Shown here: positions 1 through 10,935 of the stretch, piece by piece
How the letters are laid out: the number at the start of each line of letters is the position of its first letter
Position numbering within the stretch: position 1 is the stretch's first letter
Source: Lineus longissimus
Lineage: Eukaryota; Nemertea; Pilidiophora; Heteronemertea; Lineidae
Reading direction: 5' to 3'
Length of the DNA stretch: 64,000 bases
Assembly: GCF_910592395.1 (NCBI RefSeq)
Contig: NC_088320.1
Span: 5,950,001 to 6,014,000, forward strand
Notes under the pieces: model-generated
Told to the model about the DNA's origin: nothing
The model's input: only the letters and a program-made list of their open reading frames with translations
The model's database searches: none
Translations under genes and position numbers: made by a program

Positions 1-945
1 TTCGTTGTCCAGAACAGCTGATCGTGTCGACTTCGCATGATACATACAGCCAGGTGTTCAGAACGGTTGTAACAGTTGGTGATGATCTAACGATTATCAC
101 GGATTCATGATGTCCGACCCACTCGGGTTTAATATCGAATATTTATAGACTTCGGTCACGCACTTCACCAGCTTTTACGACATTTGATGTTTTTCGGTGA
201 GACTGACGAAAGTGTCCAGAAATGTGAGTTTTCAGAGTCAACATATCACGATAAACTGTACCTAATTTATGAGAAACATTTTATAATTAGAGCTTACTTA
301 GTATATTGCATCACATCTTTGACGGCTTTAACAGTCATGCTTAGTTGTAAGTTATGACTTTTTGAGCCACAATGTAGTCACCTTTTCATCGTCCTTGCTG
401 ATATGAACCCTTGATATCATAAGGGTAACAATAGTGTCCAATTCCTCATCATCAAACTCAAATATTGCCGGAATAATTACGCCAAGTTGCCAAAGTCATG
501 AAAGTTACAACAAGAAGAGTTTTTGACATGACAGATACTCAACAGTTTTCCGAAAGACAAAATCTTCCATCACATGGTAATTCTTTTCAGCGTTAGGAAA
601 AAATCGGTCAAAATCCAGGCATAATGGCCCTTTAATGACGCCCTTTACAGACCATACTGCTCAGATCTGCATTTTTAATGGTTCTGATGCTAATTTCCCG
701 GTCACACCCAAACCATGCACGTATTTATCAGGTGTGGGTATTTTCACTGTGTCATATGCCACCATCCTCCATAACCGCAAAACGAATCTTGCACCTTTAG
801 TTCTGTTTTTCTAAGCTTGTTCTTCCTGTATCGACGGATATGTCACCGTATTTGTCACACATCCACGACTAGACGTTGGAAAACTTAACACCGCTATACA
901 AAACCAAACATGACGCCACTACTACTATGACTACATGTAGCTTAA
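1..945. other. No gene seen
   Basis: A+T-rich sequence without a coding-like open frame, splice-bounded exon or recognisable repeat. Confidence 0.5.
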
Positions 946-1442
946 AGGTGACCTGAAATGCTTTTATTAAAATTCTAACTTGGGGTATAAAACTATAGGG
1001 CATAACATAAGAAACACAAGTGTGAAAACCGCATAAAAATCAAACTACACTGTACTCATCTTAAAGTTATAGCAGTTTGTAATTCAAACATTCCAGGTGG
1101 TGCAGGAAGAACAAATTAATGATGTACATTGTGCTGTACTGAAATAAAGTTTTGATAGTTTCATGCTTATATTTTAATTACCTTGTCACAGGTATGAGCT
1201 TTTAGGGAGCAGGTAAATGTGCAATTTTAAAATATAGGCATGAAACTCTAAAAAACTTTATTTCAGTACAGCACAATCTACATCATCAGTTTGTCCTTCC
1301 TGCACCACCTGGAATGTTTGAATTTTCTACCTGCCATAACTTGAAGATGGGTAGTTTGCTTTTTATGCGGTTTTCACCACTGTGCTTGTTATCTTATGCC
1401 CTATCATTTTTTCCCTAAGGTAAAGAGTGTTGCAGGTGACCT
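946..1442. mobile_element. 497-bp foldback (MITE-like) element
   Basis: The two halves are near-perfect reverse complements: about 995-1195 pairs with about 1200-1404 around a short centre, for example CCAGGTGGTGCAGGAAG on the left against CTTCCTGCACCACCTGG on the right, and GTGAAAACCGCATAAAA against TTTTATGCGGTTTTCAC. The outer ends are AGGTGACCTG (946-955) and CAGGTGACCT (1433-1442), complementary at nine of ten bases. Flanks allow a TA or TTA-type target duplication (TTA|A before, ATA after). It has no ORF, so it is a non-autonomous element; the superfamily is not assigned. Confidence 0.75.
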
Positions 1443-1577
1443 ATAATCTCCGTCTCTCTGATGTTCAATCCTAAGTATATATATATTTGTTTATTGTCAC
1501 CTGTACAGATACAGCCAGCCCCAGAGGGCTTATGGGACATTTTACTTCTTTTTTTTTTATATCTTCAATATGTCATA

Positions 1578-1622
1578 ACGAGATAAGAAACAGGAAACGT
1601 CATTTCCTGTTTCTTATCTCGT
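1578..1622. repeat. Perfect 20-bp inverted repeat with 5-base loop
   Basis: ACGAGATAAGAAACAGGAAA (1578-1597) is followed by CGTCA and then its exact reverse complement (1603-1622). The arms are shorter than a typical animal pre-miRNA. It could be a recent inverted duplication or a replication-slippage product. It lies about 135 bases after the foldback element. Confidence 0.85.
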
Positions 1623-3333
1623 AGCATTCAATGGCAAATTTGGCCACAATTTTTGAGTTCATATTTAATAATCGTCTTATCTTTAGTATATCGAGAGCAC
1701 GATAACATTACGTGATCTTCTCGGCAAATAGGAAATTAAGGAAGATGGGAAATTAAGGAAGATATAGCCGAGGTCGACAATCCCGATGAAATTCTTATAA
1801 CGTTATTAGTTGCATTAAGTATGGATTAATCTATTATTGGTTGTATGCGTAATCGTATTTGGTCATCACACACGATAGTGTAATTATCTAGAATCTAGTG
1901 TAAGGTCTTTAACATGAATCTTACAAGATTTTTGAAAAGATTGTATATGAGCATGCATGCGAAACTGAACAAGATCTAATGGATTACGCCGATCGTAATT
2001 ACTGGTGGTCCAGGAAAATAGCGATGAAGGTATTCTCAATGACGTAGTGCAGTTTTCATGCCTACGAATTTGCTGAAACTTATTGAAAGTAATGTCTACA
2101 TATCAGTATGGCTCAAATTTATATCTAGGTATTTACGCAATTGGCCATTTTGAAATTCAGTTACGAATAATATTTCAAATTTTTAAGGAACAGCGTAGCC
2201 CTTTAACTAAGAATCGCTTAGGAATCTCATCGGCACTTTCGACCTGGGAACTGCTTATATTTTCAGGTCGCATGCACCCAAAGACCCTATGCACCAGCAT
2301 CCAGACCTAAACGAAATATACTTAGATATACCCAATACGTCACTATAATCCTGTTCTCAGTTGCTAATCCGGCGACATTTTGATTGTGTTCGACCCTATA
2401 ACAACATAGGTATTGTGCCTATCCTGATTGATGGCCGGGGAAGAGTGGTTCCCACATTCTGTAATGAGTGTACTTTTCATCTATAAAGATTCAGATGGGC
2501 AATCTAGCAACCTGATTATTAGTATATACTAATACTGAACGAAAAGTACTGTTGACCTTTCACTGTTACTCTGCTCGTTACAAGTTTAGAATGTCAGTAG
2601 TGACAAGTACATGATCTCGCCCTTCTCGACTTATTCCTAGGTGAATAGTCATACCTTCCAGAAATGTCGGAACTTTGGATTGAAAATGTCATGGTTCATG
2701 AAGTGTCACATGTTCCTTGGCACGCTCTCGAAAGCATGTCACGAAAAGTGCCACCGTGAATCTTATGTAGCCTCTTTGGAAATGACTTGTTCGTTCTCAA
2801 TGTGACAAGCTACAAGAGACAACTGTGTTAAGCCAGCCTATGCAATTGGCACGCGGAATAAGTTAGACTGGTCGAAGATAGTTCATACAAGTCAACGGTC
2901 TGGGATCATGCAAAAAGTCGATTGCCAGTGTTTACATAAAACTGTCCGTTGTGTTGTACAGTTTTTTTTTGATGAATTGGTACCTAACAGATGGATATGA
3001 AAGGCATCATGGTGTGCTCTGTGCTGTAAAAAGAATGATACCGTGTCAGACAATAGTCCGCGTTTTATCGTGTCGTTTTATGTGCATCCCCCGTGGCGAA
3101 AATATATGACAGCAAGAAGGAAAATAATAATATCGGTTAGAATGGAAACAACTGCACCCAATTCGGTAATCTAATGTATAGATACTAGGAACTAGCATTG
3201 TTTTCATAAAAATAGATCAGGTTGGACGAAACAGAAGCGCGCAAATAGCGTATCGCACTGGGCGATGCGGAAAGAAATGTCATTGTCTTTATTGGAAGAT
3301 ATGCGAATATAGGTGGTAGATGACTGCTATTTA
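1623..3333. other. No gene seen
   Basis: No coding-like frame. A degenerate fragment of the AGATCTTA repeat family is at about 1900-1945 (GAATCTTACAAGATTTTTG). Confidence 0.45.
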
Positions 3334-3431
3334 TACGTTTTTCTGTGTTTCTCTTCTATTGAAAGGTCGTGGCCTCTCTTGCTGTGTTTTGTATGGAAAC
3401 ACTGAAATATGGTGAACAACCACAGATGTTG
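3334..3431 (+). repeat. Dispersed repeat family D, partial copy 1
   Basis: The run GTTTTTCTGTGTTTC, then TATTGAAAGGTCGTGGCCTCTC, then GGAAACACTGA and GAACAACCACAGATGTT (written here as separate short blocks) matches, in order, the reverse complement of 9724-9810 and, more weakly, 40998-41096. This copy lacks the GAGTGTTTCCC module seen in the other two. Confidence 0.7.
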
Positions 3432-5669
3432 TGTCGGTCATTACGTAACTTAGGTTTCTTCGGCAGGTGCACTTTAGCTAGTTTATCGATAAGGTTAACG
3501 CAACGCACTCCGACAGACTACTTACGATCCATGGATATGACGAAGTGATTTTTCAAACCAGTCTATTTTCACAAGAGCCACTACTACAAAATATTTAAAT
3601 GGACGACCACCTTTCTTACCGATTCGTCATGGCTATGCGGCTCTTCGGAATATACCCGCTGATACATGAAAACATTCCGCTACTCTTCGCAAAGACAAGG
3701 CCATACCCATAAATACTTGGATTTTCTAAGAATCGACAAAAGCAAGCTGAGTCACAATGGTGTATTAAATCAAAAGTCGTTTTTGAAGTTACTTTCAAAG
3801 GATTCAGAATAAGGAGACACGGCTTTACTTAAATCCATTCTTAAAGATAAACACAATAAAACAACATTACTCTTCAAAGAACATAATTTTTCGCCTTTCG
3901 CATGGAAGTTATGAGAAAGTGTTCATGTGGTCTTTCTTCTTTGGTCCTTTTGAAAAAAAATATCAAGCTCGTTATACTTCTATATATGTTTTGCAATTCT
4001 CACAAGAAGAAAAAACTGATTTAAAGCGCCTTGCAAAAGATCAAAGACATCTTTTAGAACGTGTATGACGCACATGTGCATTGTACAAATTTATCTATTT
4101 TGACTTGATTAACCTTTAGGGTTCACAAATAACAATAATGCAAAGCAATGCCATGTTCAATCCCGCATAAGAACCAAGAAGATGCAGAACCTCTGGTAGG
4201 CACATTCATCGCAGTGGTCGTCCAAAAGTTTAGTCATTTTCGTGGTTAAACTAGACCACTTTTGATCAAGGCGGACGCCAGCGCTCGTAGTGCTGCGTTT
4301 TTCAGCTCATGTAAACTCATGTCCGATCACGCGACAAATCAAGTATTGGGTATTGTCCTGGTTAACCCAAGGAAAGTCACGTTCAAGTATTAAAGACGTG
4401 TCTGACGTCACGCTTGACGTCACGCCACACTCAATTTTATTTTCTCATGATCGAAAGTTTATATCATACTAAGTATATGACCTGAAACCCGGTTTTCGGT
4501 CCATCCACTTTTTATATGCTAGCGCTAAAATTCGCAAAGTTGATGTTCACATGACGACCTTTACCAATGGTGAGGCTTGGAGCATTATTTCGCCACTGTA
4601 AACATGTAACGAAAAACAGCATTTCATTACAAAAGATTCGTTCTCAATGATCTTTCCTGTCGGACGAGATACAGATGATGAGTTGTGGCTGCACGCCGCA
4701 TCATAATCATGCACCAAGTGCATCGAAGAAATCGGTTTAATCCTCAATGATTCATTCGAAGCAACATAAAGAATAAAATGACGTCTTTATTATGGGAACA
4801 TTTTTCGCATCCAAGAACACAAGCATCCGGTTGTAAGTCATGCCGGGTTGTAATCACGCAAAATACGTGACTGAAATATTTCGCGAACAACGGCCTGGTA
4901 AAATAATTAGTTAGTAAATAATATTGATTTTCGAGAAATGTCAAATTGGAAAAGTCGGTGTTATATTTCACCCAAGTTTACATTTATTTCCGGTAACATG
5001 AAAAACGTGTTTTACTTATGTTCAAAATCATCATTTTTATTCATCTTAGAATTTTTGTATACCGTTCACGTTCGCCATGTGGTATCGCAGATTTATTGTA
5101 ACCGTTCCGGGATATTTTCAATTTACAAATTTGATTGCTATTAAACGCGTGCAGAATTTAAATTTATAGTATAACCGAGATTCGTATATAAAACTAAAGA
5201 GATATTCAAAGTCTAGTCTGACTTGACACTAATCGCGTCGTTTTCGTCGAACATTTGTTTATCAATGTGTGCTTTATTCAAGAAGTAGAAAGAATACCAT
5301 TATCGTTTGCAGAAATTAAGTATAGGCACGTCAAGGCTGCTATGGAAGGTTCACTCAGAAGGAGCTCTGACGCACTTTTGCATGAATTTCAAAATAATCG
5401 CACTCATTTAAAAGGGGAGAGAGGGCTACATTTTCACTGGATGCCATTTTCAGTGCTGAATTCTTCAGCGCATGCCGAATCGAAAAGCAACACTTTTATT
5501 CGTCGGTGTGAATGCAGAAAGATCCCCGCCATGGTGTGTGTGTGTGTCTCGTATTAAATTACACTCGGTGGAAACTTACCCGGCCTTAAAAGTGAGCGCG
5601 ATTGCAACGACGCATGCTGCATTCCATTGTCATTTTCAGCCGCACTGCGCCCAAAACAATGAGAAAATT
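3432..5669. other. No gene seen; contains a CRE pair
   Basis: Several short frames of 60-100 codons overlap one another without splice support or recognisable domains and look like chance. The only marked signal is the double TGACGTCA at 4403-4422. Confidence 0.45.
4403..4422. promoter_or_regulatory. Two perfect CRE palindromes 12 bp apart
   Basis: TGACGTCA occurs at 4403-4410 and again at 4415-4422, each a full cAMP-response element of the kind bound by CREB/ATF bZIP dimers. Two exact copies within 20 bases are unlikely by chance in A+T-rich DNA. No adjacent gene was identified, so the target is unknown. Confidence 0.4.
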
Positions 5670-5839
5670 ACATTATGTTCACAGACCCCTTAGAACCAAT
5701 TTCGAACAATTCAGGTCCTTCCAAGATTGGGCCTATTGTTCCGTGAGCATAATCCCTGAACAGACAGTCCAGCATTACAATGGGGAATCAGCTCTCGGAC
5801 AATGGCCGGGTCAAATCAAACAATGGACAGCGCGCGATG
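5670..5839 (+). repeat. Dispersed 170-bp repeat E, copy 1
   Basis: Matches 8857-9024 along its whole length, for example GGGCCTATTGTTCCGTGAGC, then CAGCTCTCGGACAATGG, then AACAATGGACAGCGCGCGAT. It contains internal inverted motifs (ATTGTTCCGTGAG against CTCTCGGACAATG), suggesting a small hairpin-forming non-autonomous element. The overlapping open frames are not coding. Confidence 0.8.
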
Positions 5840-8800
5840 TGACCAACGTTGGTCAAACTAATAGTTGTCTCGTTATTTTTCAGTCAATTTAAAAAAATTT
5901 AAGTGCTATTTCATTGTGAGAAAAATACAATTGTAGGCGAACTGTCTAGTTTTCAAAAGCATCGTAGCAAAACGTTGTACCGTTTTTTCTTTCGTGACTG
6001 GACGATCACATAACTGATTTGCTTATCCGAGGATTAAAAGACAACATCTTGACAATTCGTACCGCTGAAAAAGGCGTTTTAGAGCTGTACGAATGGTTTT
6101 TTCTTCAAGGGGCTGCATATTCTGTAAAACCTTTCAATCAAAGCCACAACCAAAAAAGATTTTCACCGCACTTACTTAATCCTTGTGCATAATTCCGACA
6201 AATCAATATTCAGACTAATTGGTATTCGAAAATGCGTTGTTTGCCTCATCACACTTAGGTATGGGGGTTTATCAATTTGGCAAAGTGGTCTGCAGTAACC
6301 CGCTTAAGCAAATGAAAAACGACTGCTGTCGTCTGGTGGTTTGACCTATAACTGAAATGAGGTGAACGAAAATCGTAACCAAAGAATAGATTGAACGTTT
6401 TCTGGATGAGTGTCAAGCAAGTGAAATGTTCTGTTCTTAACCAGACACTGTCTTTTTTACTCGAGTCGCACTGTATGGCAGTCTCACGTTATTTGTTGAC
6501 CCGTAGGTATACGCAGTTAATCATTTTTGTTACAAAACCACCGGAATAGTTTCTACTTTCATTATCCATTAGACTGCATTTTAATGAAAAGGAGTGTCGT
6601 CTAAACGGGCGCATCTGATTGATACAATCCGGCGGCTTTGAGTGATTTGTGCATTTTCAAAGCGTGACTTGGTAGGAAGATAGACGTGTTTTATCCTCTT
6701 ATTTTTTTAGTTGGGAACAAATCTGACAACCTGCTTGCCTGTAACTATTAAATCTTTTCGCGGGATTGAATTATCGATTTGGATAATGTTCGAATCCAAA
6801 TCTCTCGAATGATATTCAATGTGTAGTCAATCACAGTCTATTGAAATGTTCGAAGAGGCTGCCTCGAGCAATACCATTGACCTCTCGCTCGATTTATGAC
6901 TGCATGTCAGTCTTCTTCTAGGATATTTCCAATTCAGAATTGATATCAATGTATCAAGTGTTTTCATCCGAACCTGCAGAATCGGAAATTGAAAACGCTG
7001 CGATATCAAAATGAACAAATGAACACGTGTCTTATGTGTTACATTTAGGTGTATTATTTTTGGATACGGATATTAATCCCATATATTCCTTAGGCGTTAG
7101 AAATTTGAATACACGCTGTGTCATAGACAGTCTGCTTTTGCAGACGAAGTCGGCTGTCCTAGCGATCTCTGCCTTATAAAGAGCCCCGAAGTTTTAAATT
7201 TTCAGGGTGGAGACCCTTTGGCCAGGCTTCTTCATAAGATATTCCCTGTAACTACATGTACATGACTGTATAAACATGATGAAGTGTAGTTGGTTGGCTT
7301 GTGTCTCTTTTTCGCGTCAGTGATACTTCGATGTTACCGTCAACGGGTCAGTTTGAGTGCAGATTGAAAAAATTGTAATCTTGGGGTACCTCCTATTACC
7401 GTCCAAAGTATAAAAATGACCCGATTCAACTGAAACATATTCTCGCTGCGTTCGACATTGCTGGATACTACACGAGCACGCTTCGTCTGTAATTTTCCGC
7501 TTTTAAGTTGTAAAGTTGGCGTATTTTTATTTGAGGGCTACTTCCATATCGAACAGACCATGCTAGCGGTCCCGATACGGTGATAAAACGGGAGAACACA
7601 CCCTTAAGGGAATATGACAGGCAAAATGTTTTTCTCATTTAGTTGAAGCACTAGTTTTAGACAGCCTCTTTAGAGTCTAATTATGAGTGGTGGTTATAAA
7701 CCTATAAGCCTAAGCCTTAGTTTGTCGATAGAATTGCGACTGGTGGCTTAAAACTAGTTGATGCATGTACCATGACATTTCAAATGTCATTTCATTTCAT
7801 AACTTTATTCAGTTTATTTCTTTCTCACCAACGGGGATTATTTATAGCAGTTTTAATCCTTTTCATGTTATTTTTAATATGCAACATCTTTTGCAATGTC
7901 ATTTTGTAAATAAAAAGTTTAACGGCAGCTGTAACTGAGAATTAAAGTGTTCGGGATAATGTAGGATTTGGATTTAAAATTAATGTTTTTAGCTATTTTG
8001 GTGTTGTCAATCCGATCATGCACGATTTGCCGCATGCGCGACAAAACCAGCCAGTTATGCAAATGTCACTAAGAAAACCAATATATCTTGTACATGGCAT
8101 TATGCCAATCAATGTTGTCACAGACGCTTGTGACGCCATTGGGAACAATAAACAATTATTTTCATATGCCTAACCTTTAATTGGCAAATTTCACCTGTCC
8201 ACAAGAGCGATAGAAGTTTCACCAGTGTTTTAGTTCTAGAGGTTTTGGGATCAATTCCCGTCTACAGGGTGGCCCAGAAAGGTTTTCCCTTCCACAATAG
8301 AATTTTATCGTGTATCCATTGTGTGAGAGGGACACCCTGTCGTGCTGTTTTGACGATACAGTATACACAATAAAGGTTTAATGCTCAAATGCCACAGGTT
8401 TTTAATTACGTATACTACAACTCTTGCTTTATTCAGTTATGAATAGCTTATTAGGCCATATTCAATTACATATCATATTGTCGGATTTCGCTGCTAGACG
8501 AGCATGCAAGATTCGTACATGAAAAGGGCAATGGTGCCATTGAAGTATAATGGAATCCTTCAACCTAATTGAGTTTGATTCTAATTTCCCCTTCTAATCT
8601 GATTGTATGATCGAGCGCATCTTTCAAGAATACGGTTCGTTGGGTTCGAGACAAAAGCATACCCTATTGCCTACATTTTCGGCGCTTGGTTAAGATCTCA
8701 AGGAGGAATCTTTTACAAGAATCCCGTGACGACTGTGAAGATTGTACAATAAGTGCATGTACATTACTGAATAAGATCTTAACTGAGAATCTTACAAGTT

Positions 8801-8856
8801 TCGACATGGGCTGTTAAGATCTGCAATGCAGTCCCTGCATGCCATGTAACTGTGCA
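5840..8856. other. No gene seen
   Basis: A+T-rich sequence with no supported exon. A possible tRNA-like B-box (GGGATCAATTCCCG) lies at 8248-8261, and a cluster of AAGATCTTAACTGAGAATCTTA-type sequence lies at about 8690-8830. Confidence 0.45.
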
Positions 8857-9024
8857 CATTACGTTTACAGGCCCCTTACAATCAAATTCGAACAATTGAG
8901 GTCCTCCTAACTTCGGGCCTATTGTTCCGTGAGCCTAATCCCTGAACAGCTAGCCGAGCATTACAATGGGGTATCAGCTCTCGGACAATGGGTGGGTTAG
9001 ATCAAACAATGGACAGCGCGCGAT
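8857..9024 (+). repeat. Dispersed 170-bp repeat E, copy 2
   Basis: Second copy of the element at 5670-5839, same orientation, 3.2 kb away, with scattered substitutions. It starts TTACGTTTACAGGCCCC and ends GACAGCGCGCGAT, as in copy 1. Confidence 0.8.
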
Positions 9025-9514
9025 TTGTTGATGTGATTATATCGCTGATACAAAATCTCTCTTTGAATGTGAATTGTTATTTAATCTCGAAGGAAAAACT
9101 CTGATGATCTAGGGCTGAGAATGACCTTGTTGACGCTCAGAAATCGCGAACAAGGCTGTGTCTACTTAGTAGGCATGTATAATGCAGGGCAAATCTTGGT
9201 AATATCGACTCTCTGGAAACAGCATCGATTTCATCGAGAGATACCTTCGGCAGCTAGTTTTGCCACAGTCCCAATCACATATGAACGTTCGAAATTAAAT
9301 TACGGGAAATACCACGTCTGACAGTTATATATTCACCATCGTGCTCTAACCATGAAAGAAGGAAATTACCAACGTTATTGGTAACCACACATGGCGCCTC
9401 TAAAGAGACTCTTGGGGGTATCTAAGCTACACGATAGCCAGGAGGAATTTTGATGAAGCCTGTTTGTAATAAATGGACGGGCTAGACAGATTGGACCAAA
9501 GTAATACTTTGAGA

Positions 9515-9721
9515 ACCGGTCACGTTCTCTGATCGTGTCGTGTGGATAGTGAAAATATTGGTCAGTGGCGATAACCGCAGCAACCTGGCCGATTCCGGAA
9601 GGAACCGATCCAAAAATTACGTTACAACCGCCAGTGATGACGTAATTTGGGCCAAACATATTCAATGGCTATCAACTACATTGTATTTCAAATAGGCTGT
9701 TTTAACATTAAAATCACCGGT
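9515..9721. repeat. ACCGGT-bounded 207-bp duplicated unit, copy 1
   Basis: Begins ACCGGTCACGTTCTCTGATC and ends AAAATCACCGGT. It is repeated with high identity at 9892-10090. On the minus strand both copies keep the same frame open across about 48 codons, with both silent and replacement differences, so decayed coding sequence or chance are both possible. The frame of copy 1 continues beyond the unit to about 9375; I do not recognise the product. Confidence 0.8.
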
Positions 9722-9723
9722 GT

Positions 9724-9890
9724 AACATCTGTGGTTGTTCCCCATGTGTCAGTGTTTCCAAACAATAGGCAGCTAGAGAGACCACGACTTTTCAATAGGG
9801 GGGATACACAGAAAAACTTGTCAATCTATTTTTGAGCGTTCCCAAACAATGAGGGGAAACACTCAAAAACAGAAACACTCAAAAACATTA
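9724..9890 (-). repeat. Dispersed repeat family D, copy 2 (between the ACCGGT units)
   Basis: Minus-strand copy of the family at 3334 and 40945. On the minus strand it reads TTTTTGAGTGTTTC, ATTGTTTGGGAACGCTC, TTTTTCTGTGTATCC, GGAAACACTGAC and GAACAACCACAGATGTTAC. It is bounded by inverted ACCGGTGTAAC / ATTACACCGGT ends. A local 16-base direct duplication (GAAACACTCAAAAACA) is at 9857-9888. Confidence 0.7.
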
Positions 9891-9891
9891 C

Positions 9892-10090
9892 ACCGGTCAC
9901 GTTCTCTGATCGTGTCGTGTGGATGGTGAAAATATTGGTCAGCGTTGATTACAGCAGCAACCTGGTCGATTCCGAAAAGAATCGATCCAATAATTACGTT
10001 ACAACCGCCAGTGATGACGTAATTTGGGCCAAACATATTCAATTGCTGTCAACTATTTCAACTAGGCTGTTTTAACATTAAAATCACCGG
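9892..10090. repeat. ACCGGT-bounded duplicated unit, copy 2
   Basis: Same orientation as 9515-9721. The main difference is a loss of roughly ten bases near 10055. It ends AAAATCACCGG, with the last base of the ACCGGT palindrome changed. Confidence 0.8.
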
Positions 10091-10608
10091 CAAACACATG
10101 CTTTTAAAATGACTTAGTTGATCACACGATATTATGCTATGAAGAAAATACATCGCAACATTTTCGCCCTACCGAAGAATGCAAAGCGCTGCACTGTGTA
10201 ATGCATTGGCTCAACTCAACCCAAAAAATAGCTAAATTTGGCAGTGTTTTGGGGTAGAATTATCACATGAAAGGCTTTTTCAGAGAGCAATTCTGTTAGA
10301 TGGCAGCTCAACATCTACGTTTTGAAATGCCACACTACATATAGGAATAAATGTCAGAAGCACATCGCACAAGCTTGGGTAAACAGTAGCAATGTTTTCT
10401 TTTTTTTCAGCTTCTCCCTCAGATCCGCCCGGACAGATCGCGTATATCTCCGGCTCATCTTTTAATTGGTCAATATTTCTTTGCATCTTTACTCGGCTTA
10501 TCGGAGTTTCTTCTTGATAAATCGTTTGATAAACTGATACGACCATTCTTTTAGATCGCTTGGCTTTGATAATAGATCAGATGTCAGGCAAAGGAGAGAA
10601 ATTATAGG
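10091..10608. other. No clear gene
   Basis: An 88-codon minus-strand frame (10280-10546) has an ATG in a good context (AAAAGAATGG) and a charged, protein-like first half (QRNIDQLKDEPEIYA). It has no usable donor, and its second half looks random. It may be a chance ORF. Confidence 0.3.
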
Positions 10609-10732
10609 GGTATTCGCAAATCACCCGAAACGCCAACGTGAACGCCTACCCCATTGTTTGACATCCTGATAACGAAGTCGAACCATGGGATAGGCGTTCA
10701 CGTGGATGTATCGAGGGCTTTTCAAAAACTCG
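10609..10732. mobile_element. Palindromic ~125-bp MITE family P, copy 1
   Basis: The left half TTCGCAAATCACCCGAAACG / CCAACGTGAACGCCTA is complemented by TAGGCGTTCACGTGG in the right half, which ends with TTTTCAAAAACTC, around a TTTGACATCCTGATAACG centre. The same layout recurs at 30075 and 60665. The outer left end is eroded. Confidence 0.75.
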
Positions 10733-10834
10733 CTATTAACGTGCATCGCCCGTGTGCGGTACGTGTTCACTCGGCACTTGCTTCGAATAGGTGTCATAGT
10801 TCCAGCAATGCTCTCTAATTTCAGTTACCGGTGT

Positions 10835-10935
10835 TCATGAGGTCTTTTCGACTCCGGGCCGAGTCACTGCATGCTTCGGGTTCCCCTACTGGTCGTGTTC
10901 AAGTGAGCGGCTTCTGGTTTCTCCTTGAAAAGTCT
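10835..10935 (+). repeat. tRNA-derived SINE fragment (family of 60176)
   Basis: TTCGACTCCGGGCCGAGT-CACTGC, GGTTCCCCTACT, TTCAAGTGAGCG, CTTCTGGTT and CTCCTTGAAA occur in the same order as in the minus-strand SINE at 60176-60425. Only the B-box and the following body are present. Confidence 0.6.

Noticed and set aside
1489-1558. Sequence ending in a T-run after GAGGGCTTATGGGACATTTT, like a retroposon tail
   Set aside because: Could be part of a SINE or LINE end, but no head, box or target duplication was found.
8227-8345. tRNA-like B-box with ACAGGGTGGCC / GGACACCCTGT inverted motif
   Set aside because: Box spacing and body too degenerate to call a SINE or tRNA with confidence.
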